5,980 nucleotides of DNA from an uncultured Collinsella sp. (GTDB lineage Bacteria > Actinomycetota > Coriobacteriia > Coriobacteriales > Coriobacteriaceae): NCBI GenBank assembly GCA_900552145.1, contig URYW01000101.1:1-5980 (forward strand), given 5' to 3'. Shown here one piece after another: positions 4,952-5,980 of this stretch. The notes beneath the pieces were generated by a model. It was given only the letters and a program-made list of their open reading frames with translations, did no database searches and was not told where the DNA came from. A program made the translations under genes and the position numbers. How positions within the stretch are numbered: position 1 is the first letter of the stretch; each line of letters begins with the position of its first letter.

Positions 4952-5980
4952 ATGGGAATGTATCAGGGAGTCAACGCTTCCGAGGGCATCGGTATCGGCA
5001 CCGTCATGGTCGCCGTCGATCCCGACTTGACGTTTGAGCCGCACGAGGTTGCTGATTCGGCAGCAGAGAAGGAGCGCTATCAGTCCGCTCTTTCGGTCTT
5101 CTGCGAGAAGACCCAGGCTCAGGCCGACCACATGAAGGAGACGGTGGGCGAGGCCGAGGCCGAGATCATGAGCGGACACATTGTTCTGGCTCAGGATCCG
5201 GGTATGACCGACGCCATCAACGCCGCCATTGACGGCGGTACCTGCGCCGAGCAGGCGCTCATGGACACCTCGACCATGTTCGAGAACATGTTCCTGTCCA
5301 TGGACGACGAGATGTTCCGTCTTCGCGCGGCTGACATCGCCGACATCCGCACCGGTATTCTGGCCGAGCTGCTGGGCAAGGAGGTCGTCGACCTCTCCGT
5401 CCTGCCCGAGAACACTGTCGTTGTCGTGCACGACCTCACGCCGTCCATGACCGCCACGATCGATAAGGCCCACGTTGCCGGTATCGTCACCGAGACCGGT
5501 GGCCGCACGTCGCACTCCGCGATCATTGCGCGCGCCCTCGAGATCCCGGCTGTCCTTTCGGTCTCCAACAGCTGCACCGCACTGCGCAACGGCATGACCG
5601 TTGTCGTCGACGGCGGCAAGGGTATCGTCGAGGCCGATCCCGACGAGGAGACGCTCGCTGCCTACACCGCCAAGGCCGAGGCCTTCGCTGCCGAGAAGGC
5701 AGCCCTCGAGGCCTTCCGTGGCAAGCCGTCCGTGACTGCCGATGGCATCAAGAAGATCATCGCCTGCAACATCGGTAACCCCGATGACGTGCCCAACGCG
5801 CTCGATCACGACGCCGAGGCTATCGGTCTGTTCCGCTCCGAGTTCCTGTTCATGGACTCTGCTGAGCTTCCTTCCGAGGAGGAGCAGTTCAACGCCTACC
5901 GTAAGGTCGCCAGCGCGCTCAAGGGTGCTCCGGTCATCATCCGCACGCTCGATGTGGGTGGCGACAAGGAGATTCCGTAT
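4952..5980 (+). CDS. ptsI: PTS enzyme I, PEP-protein phosphotransferase (3' end outside window)
   Basis: This is the first enzyme of the PTS, a cytoplasmic dimer that autophosphorylates from PEP and hands the phosphate to HPr. The window holds 343 codons of a usual 570-575. The helical HPr-binding region and the phosphohistidine domain are complete: GGRTSHSAIIARALEIP carries the phosphorylated histidine at residue 188 (one off the E. coli number, 189). The start of the PEP-binding barrel is present, with Arg295 in GLFRSEF and Arg331 in RTLDVGGDKE, matching E. coli Arg296 and Arg332. The GLFRSEF motif has Ser where Thr is more usual. Two in-frame ATGs, 4952 and 4958, share the purine-rich site GGAGAGAGG (4942-4950); 4958 has the better spacing (seven bases) and begins MYQGV, so the start is uncertain by two codons. 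The gene probably forms one locus with ptsH, separated by a partial terminator. Confidence 0.96.
   Translation, partial: MGMYQGVNASEGIGIGTVMVAVDPDLTFEPHEVADSAAEKERYQSALSVFCEKTQAQADHMKETVGEAEAEIMSGHIVLAQDPGMTDAINAAIDGGTCAEQALMDTSTMFENMFLSMDDEMFRLRAADIADIRTGILAELLGKEVVDLSVLPENTVVVVHDLTPSMTATIDKAHVAGIVTETGGRTSHSAIIARALEIPAVLSVSNSCTALRNGMTVVVDGGKGIVEADPDEETLAAYTAKAEAFAAEKAALEAFRGKPSVTADGIKKIIACNIGNPDDVPNALDHDAEAIGLFRSEFLFMDSAELPSEEEQFNAYRKVASALKGAPVIIRTLDVGGDKEIPY

Noticed and set aside
1..5980. A hidden new defence, CRISPR or mobile gene system
   Set aside because: All long coding regions belong to RecN, an RpiR-family regulator and PTS proteins. No regularly spaced direct repeats, transposase, integrase, reverse transcriptase or toxin-antitoxin pair is visible.

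Overview
The window is bacterial and GC-rich. Its coding regions strongly prefer GCC, GTC, GGC and AAG codons. The mix of a high-GC genome, a low-GC-type HPr with a serine at position 46, and the protein sequences resembles gut Coriobacteriia, most likely Collinsella or a close relative. That placement is inference from sequence style, not from any search.

Layout from left to right. (1) Positions 1-680 hold the 3' end of recN (DNA repair ATPase), + strand. (2) Positions 681-901 are a convergent intergenic region filled by one large nested palindrome (712-873) whose core is a bidirectional intrinsic terminator. (3) Positions 902-1759, minus strand, hold an RpiR/MurR-family sugar-phosphate-responsive regulator. 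(4) Positions 1760-2031 are a divergent control region with a regulator -10 box, several TTTCA/CAAGTG half-sites and a perfect TGAAAG-AAC-CTTTCA operator-like palindrome. Two leader hairpins follow. (5) Positions 2032-4035 hold a fructose-family PTS permease with domain order IIB-IIC-IIA, followed by a strong terminator. (6) Positions 4036-4560 are a 525-base non-coding stretch holding two further long perfect inverted repeats (21 bp and 28 bp arms) and the promoter/leader of ptsH. (7) Positions 4561-4824 hold ptsH (HPr). (8) A 127-base gap contains a terminator-like hairpin. (9) From 4952 to the window end lies ptsI (enzyme I), truncated by the window edge.

The last three genes together encode a whole phosphorelay: PEP to enzyme I, to HPr His15, to the IIA histidine (His581 of the permease), to the IIB cysteine (Cys12), to the incoming sugar. 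The divergently transcribed SIS-domain regulator is well placed to sense the sugar phosphate made by the permease and to control that gene. No fructose-1-phosphate kinase gene is present here, so the exact substrate is open.

The genes themselves are recognisable families. The unexplained material is in the non-coding DNA: three large palindromic elements, a candidate Shine-Dalgarno-sequestering leader on ptsH, an operator cluster between the divergent genes, and an isolated T9 tract inside the permease gene. I see no CRISPR array, tRNA, rRNA, transposase or new defence system.
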